A stretch of DNA of 64,000 nt from Rhizobium sp. 2MFCol3.1 (lineage in GTDB: Bacteria; Pseudomonadota; Alphaproteobacteria; Rhizobiales; Rhizobiaceae). Numbering within the stretch: position 1 is the stretch's first letter; every line of letters starts with the position of its first letter. Where the stretch lies: NCBI RefSeq assembly GCF_000377565.1, contig NZ_KB898375.1, forward strand, positions 16,354 to 80,353. Reading direction: 5' to 3'. The notes under the pieces were generated by a model. The model was given only the letters and a program-made list of their open reading frames with translations. It ran no database searches and was not told where the DNA came from. The position numbers were made by a program, and so were the translations under genes. Of this stretch, positions 61,673 through 64,000 are shown piece after piece.

Positions 61673-62563
61673 ATGCCGGTGGCAACAAAGTGCATGAGAC
61701 GGCTCCCGCTGGCGATTATCGCCCTTTCCCTTTCAGCCCTGACGGCAAGTGCGGCCACCCTCGACGGCATCATTGAGCGCGGGACCGTGCGCATCGGCTA
61801 TATCGATGACGAAGCGCCCTTCTCCGCGGCCAAGGCCGGGGCAGAGCCGACGGGTTATGCGATCGACCTCTGCAACAGGATCGCAGACGACATCGAGCAT
61901 CAAGTGCCGGAGTTGAAACGCGAATACGTCCAGAAGACGCTCGCCAATGGCTTCGATGCGGTGAAGGATGGCGAGGTCGATCTGCTTTGCGGCGCGATCA
62001 CCGTCAATCTCGAGCGACGGGAAATCGTCGATTTCTCGCAGCCGATCTTCCTAACAGGGGCAAGCGCCCTGCTTCGCAAGGATTCGCCCGACTATCTGCA
62101 ATCGTTCTTTTTCGACAAGCCGGCTGTCAGCGCCGTCAGCCAGCGTGCCGCTTCGGCAAGCGTGATCGGCGCGCGGGCGAATTCGACGACGGGGGCGGCT
62201 CTGCATGAGGCCATGAAGGGACAGGCATCGACGACCACGATCGCCGATTTCAAGACACATGAAGAGGGCTTGAAGGCGCTCGAGGATCGCAAGATCGACG
62301 CCTATATCGGCGATCAGGTGCTGCTGACCAGCCTCGCCACCCGGGCGCGGGAACCATCCTTGCTCGAGGTCGGCAATCGGCTCTTCACGCATGAGCCCTA
62401 TGCGATCGCCCTGCCCCGGAACGACGCCGATTTTAGGCTGCTTGCCGATCGCGCGTTGACGGATTTCTATCTGTCCGACGATTTTCTGGCGGTGCTCGAC
62501 ACCTATTTCGGCGCCGATGCGCCAATGCTGCACACGCAGATCATCATGCAGCACGTTCCGTAG
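61673..62563 (+). CDS. Amino-acid-type ABC transporter substrate-binding protein (orphan)
   Basis: 296-aa periplasmic solute-binding protein of family 3: signal peptide of about 27 residues, GTVRIGYIDDEAPFSAAKAGA, YAIDLCNRIADDI, and the family signature DLLCGAITVNLERREIVDFSQP. It resembles polar amino-acid binders such as glutamate/aspartate binding proteins. No permease or ATPase gene is adjacent, so it may share a transporter encoded elsewhere. ATG 61673 has GGAG about nine bases upstream; ATG 61664 lies directly against the RBS and is less likely. Confidence 0.88.
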   Translation: MPVATKCMRRLPLAIIALSLSALTASAATLDGIIERGTVRIGYIDDEAPFSAAKAGAEPTGYAIDLCNRIADDIEHQVPELKREYVQKTLANGFDAVKDGEVDLLCGAITVNLERREIVDFSQPIFLTGASALLRKDSPDYLQSFFFDKPAVSAVSQRAASASVIGARANSTTGAALHEAMKGQASTTTIADFKTHEEGLKALEDRKIDAYIGDQVLLTSLATRAREPSLLEVGNRLFTHEPYAIALPRNDADFRLLADRALTDFYLSDDFLAVLDTYFGADAPMLHTQIIMQHVP

Positions 62564-62576
62564 GCTTGTTATCGAC

Positions 62577-63536
62577 CTACGGAAGCACGAACAGCAGCGA
62601 CAGGAACAGACCTGCGAAGATGATCATGCCGACGCGGTTGTTCGATTTGAACAGCACCAGGCACTGATCGGCATCGTTGATATCGAGCGTGATGATCTGC
62701 CAGGCGAACATGCCAGCTGCGACAACCAAGCCGAGATAGGCGATGATGCCGACGCCCGCGAGCAGGAAGGCCGCGAAGGTGAGGATCAGCATCAGGCCAT
62801 AGAGACCGACCAGCCATGGCTTGGTGTTGTCGCCGAAGAGACGCGCGGTCGAGCGGACGCCGATCAGCTCGTCGTCTTCCTTGTCCTGGTGGGCGTAGAT
62901 GGTGTCGTAACCGATCGTCCAGACGACCGCGCCGATATAGAGCAGCACCGGCGCCAGCGAGAGACTGCCGAAGATCGCGGCCCAGCCCATCAGCGCGCCC
63001 CAGGAGAAAGCGAGCCCGAGGAAGAATTGCGGCCAGTCGGTGAAGCGCTTGGCGAAGGGATAGAGCGCCACGATGCCAAGCGACGCGACGCCGAGAATGA
63101 CGGAGAACCAGTTGAGCTGGAGTACGACAATCAGGCCGACCAGAGCTTGCAATAGAATGAAAATCTTCGCCTGCATGCGGGTGACGCGGCCAGACGGCAG
63201 CGGGCGCGAGCGGGTGCGCGCGACTTCCATGTCGATCTTGTGATCGACGAGATCGTTATAGGTGCAGCCGGCGCCGCGCATGGCGACGGAGCCGACGAAA
63301 TAGAGCACCAGATGCCAGATCAATTGAGCGCCGGAAAAGAGGCCGACATGGGCAGCCGCATTGGCCGCCATCGCCGCCGACCAGAAGCACGGCCACAGCA
63401 GAAGCTGCCAGCCGATCGGCCGATCCCAGCGCGCCAGCTGCGCGTATGGCCAGAGCCATGGCGGCAGCACCCGGTAAACCCAGTTGTTGGACGGCGCATC
63501 CGCAACGCGCCCGTTGATTCCGTCGATCTGTTGCAT
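62577..63536 (-). CDS. ubiA: 4-hydroxybenzoate polyprenyltransferase
   Basis: 319-aa inner-membrane prenyltransferase that attaches the polyprenyl chain to 4-hydroxybenzoate in ubiquinone synthesis. Eight or nine membrane helices. The two Mg-diphosphate motifs are present: NDLVDHKID (about residue 95) and DTIYAHQDKEDD (about 215). Length suits the family. It links to dxs in the same window, which supplies the isoprenoid precursor. The DNA just upstream of its start is unusually G-rich. Confidence 0.94.
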   Translation of the reverse strand: MQQIDGINGRVADAPSNNWVYRVLPPWLWPYAQLARWDRPIGWQLLLWPCFWSAAMAANAAAHVGLFSGAQLIWHLVLYFVGSVAMRGAGCTYNDLVDHKIDMEVARTRSRPLPSGRVTRMQAKIFILLQALVGLIVVLQLNWFSVILGVASLGIVALYPFAKRFTDWPQFFLGLAFSWGALMGWAAIFGSLSLAPVLLYIGAVVWTIGYDTIYAHQDKEDDELIGVRSTARLFGDNTKPWLVGLYGLMLILTFAAFLLAGVGIIAYLGLVVAAGMFAWQIITLDINDADQCLVLFKSNNRVGMIIFAGLFLSLLFVLP

Positions 63537-63554
63537 GCGGCCATCTAGCGACGT

Positions 63555-63594
63555 GGGGGATGGTGGGTCAAGCGGGATGGTGGGGTGGTGTGGG
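63555..63594 (+). other. G-quadruplex-type motif upstream of ubiA
   Basis: Five G-runs of three to five (63555-63559, 63565-63567, 63574-63576, 63582-63585, 63592-63594) separated by loops of 5, 6, 5 and 6 bases, on the template strand of ubiA. The G-rich composition continues to 63640 with two copies of GATGGAGAGGTT. Confidence 0.6.
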
Positions 63595-63647
63595 TGTACG
63601 ATGGAGAGGTTGGTGGGTGGTGCAGGATGGAGAGGTTCGCGGGCGTG

Positions 63648-63743
63648 GCCCCCTCATCTGCCTGCCGGCATCTTCTCCCCGCGGGGGAGAAGAGACTCGG
63701 GGTGGGCCGCTCGCGCCAACCTTCCCTTCTCCCCTGCGGGGAG
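63648..63743. repeat. RIME-like palindrome (family B), truncated
   Basis: Left part nearly matching the element at 51090 (CCCCCTCATCTGCCTGCCGGC, then CTTCTCCCC and GGGGAGAAGAGACTCGGGG; longer runs omitted). Where the complete copy would continue with AAGGTGGCCCGAAGG, this one changes after GGGGAG to the 3' flank of the transposase gene. The rest is presumably beyond the mobile element. Confidence 0.78.
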
Positions 63744-63753
63744 CAACCATGTC

Positions 63754-64000
63754 TCATCCATTCACATATTTCGGCGTCCATTCGGTCTGCCTGGTGAGGA
63801 TGGTGTTGGCGAGAATGACGAGTTTTCTGGCGACCGCGATGACCGCGCACAGGTGCTCCTTGCCGTTGCCGCGCAACCGCTTATAGAAGGCCGCCAGATC
63901 CGGATTGTGCCGGCTGGCGGTGAAAGCGCACATGAACAGGCTCTTGCGCAGCCTTTCGCGACCGCCCTGGATCCTGCGCCTGCCGCGATGCTTGCCGCTG
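63754..64000 (-). mobile_element. IS110-family transposase, C-terminal 81 residues (element runs off the window)
   Basis: Minus-strand frame ending at the TGA complementary to 63754-63756. The residues GGRERLRKSLFMCAFTASR, NPDLAAFYKRLRGNGKEH and IAVARKLVILANTIL match the C-terminal half of IS110-type transposases (Transposase_20 domain). Only about 10 bp separate its stop from the broken RIME-like palindrome, so the 3' end of the insertion sequence lies at about 63744. The remaining gene, and in this family the bridge-RNA-coding end upstream of it, would lie past base 64000. Confidence 0.82.

Overview
The window reads as chromosomal DNA of an alphaproteobacterium, most likely a member of the Rhizobiaceae. 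The evidence is the high-GC coding style, rhizobial core genes (ctaC/ctaD, ialB-like, tldD, fabI, aroC, ribB-type, bioMNY, dxs, tlyA, ubiA), rhizobia-typical families (BA14K, DUF1217, DUF1344, Atu4866) and RIME-like mosaic palindromes in intergenic spaces. No rRNA, tRNA, CRISPR array, prophage or replication origin was recognised.

Layout. 1-9.4 kb: the 5' part of ctaD and all of ctaC (minus strand), an ialB-like gene, tldD, a probable small RNA of about 125 nt, an unrecognised 178-aa gene, a MazG-like pyrophosphohydrolase, a D,D-carboxypeptidase with a SPOR domain, a polysaccharide deacetylase and pdxH. 9.4-22.8 kb: mostly housekeeping genes: a surface-antigen-like lipoprotein, a DnaJ/CbpA-type co-chaperone, fabI, a histidine phosphatase, a large CHASE-PAS-PAS-GGDEF-EAL protein, aroC, a ribB variant whose second domain has lost its zinc site, a KTSC protein, a YcaQ-like glycosylase and the bioMNY biotin importer. 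22.8-42 kb: the order deacetylase-xseB-dxs-tlyA-RNA methyltransferase is preserved but interrupted twice by accessory genes. The first block holds two secreted unknowns, an SDR, a HepT/MntA-type pair and a pirin. The second holds an Atu4866/SDR pair with a divergent AraC regulator, cax, a K+ channel, an EamA exporter with a divergent LysR, and a chemoreceptor. 42-50 kb: a TetR/RidA pair separated by three copies of an operator-like palindrome, two more chemoreceptors, and an acyl-CoA dehydrogenase/enoyl-CoA hydratase operon. 50-64 kb: a CorA/ZntB-like transporter, BA14K, a GH25 enzyme, a Rieske oxygenase, a Sua5-type enzyme, an FAD oxidoreductase, a 915-aa DUF1217 repeat protein, an orphan solute-binding protein, ubiA, and the C-terminus of an IS110-family transposase that has split a RIME-like palindrome.

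The most notable non-coding signals are: the promoter-to-terminator small RNA after tldD (about 4620-4748); a 293-bp element with 32-nt terminal inverted repeats and three internal hairpins, whose right arm carries the ribosome-binding site of the deacetylase gene (23414-23706); the triple palindrome between tetR and ridA (42571-42638); three RIME-like elements (31075, 51090, 63648); and a 42-bp tandem duplication of the 3' end of one gene (55313-55396). No defence island or biosynthetic cluster is evident. All family assignments come from reading the translated sequence and were not checked by database search.
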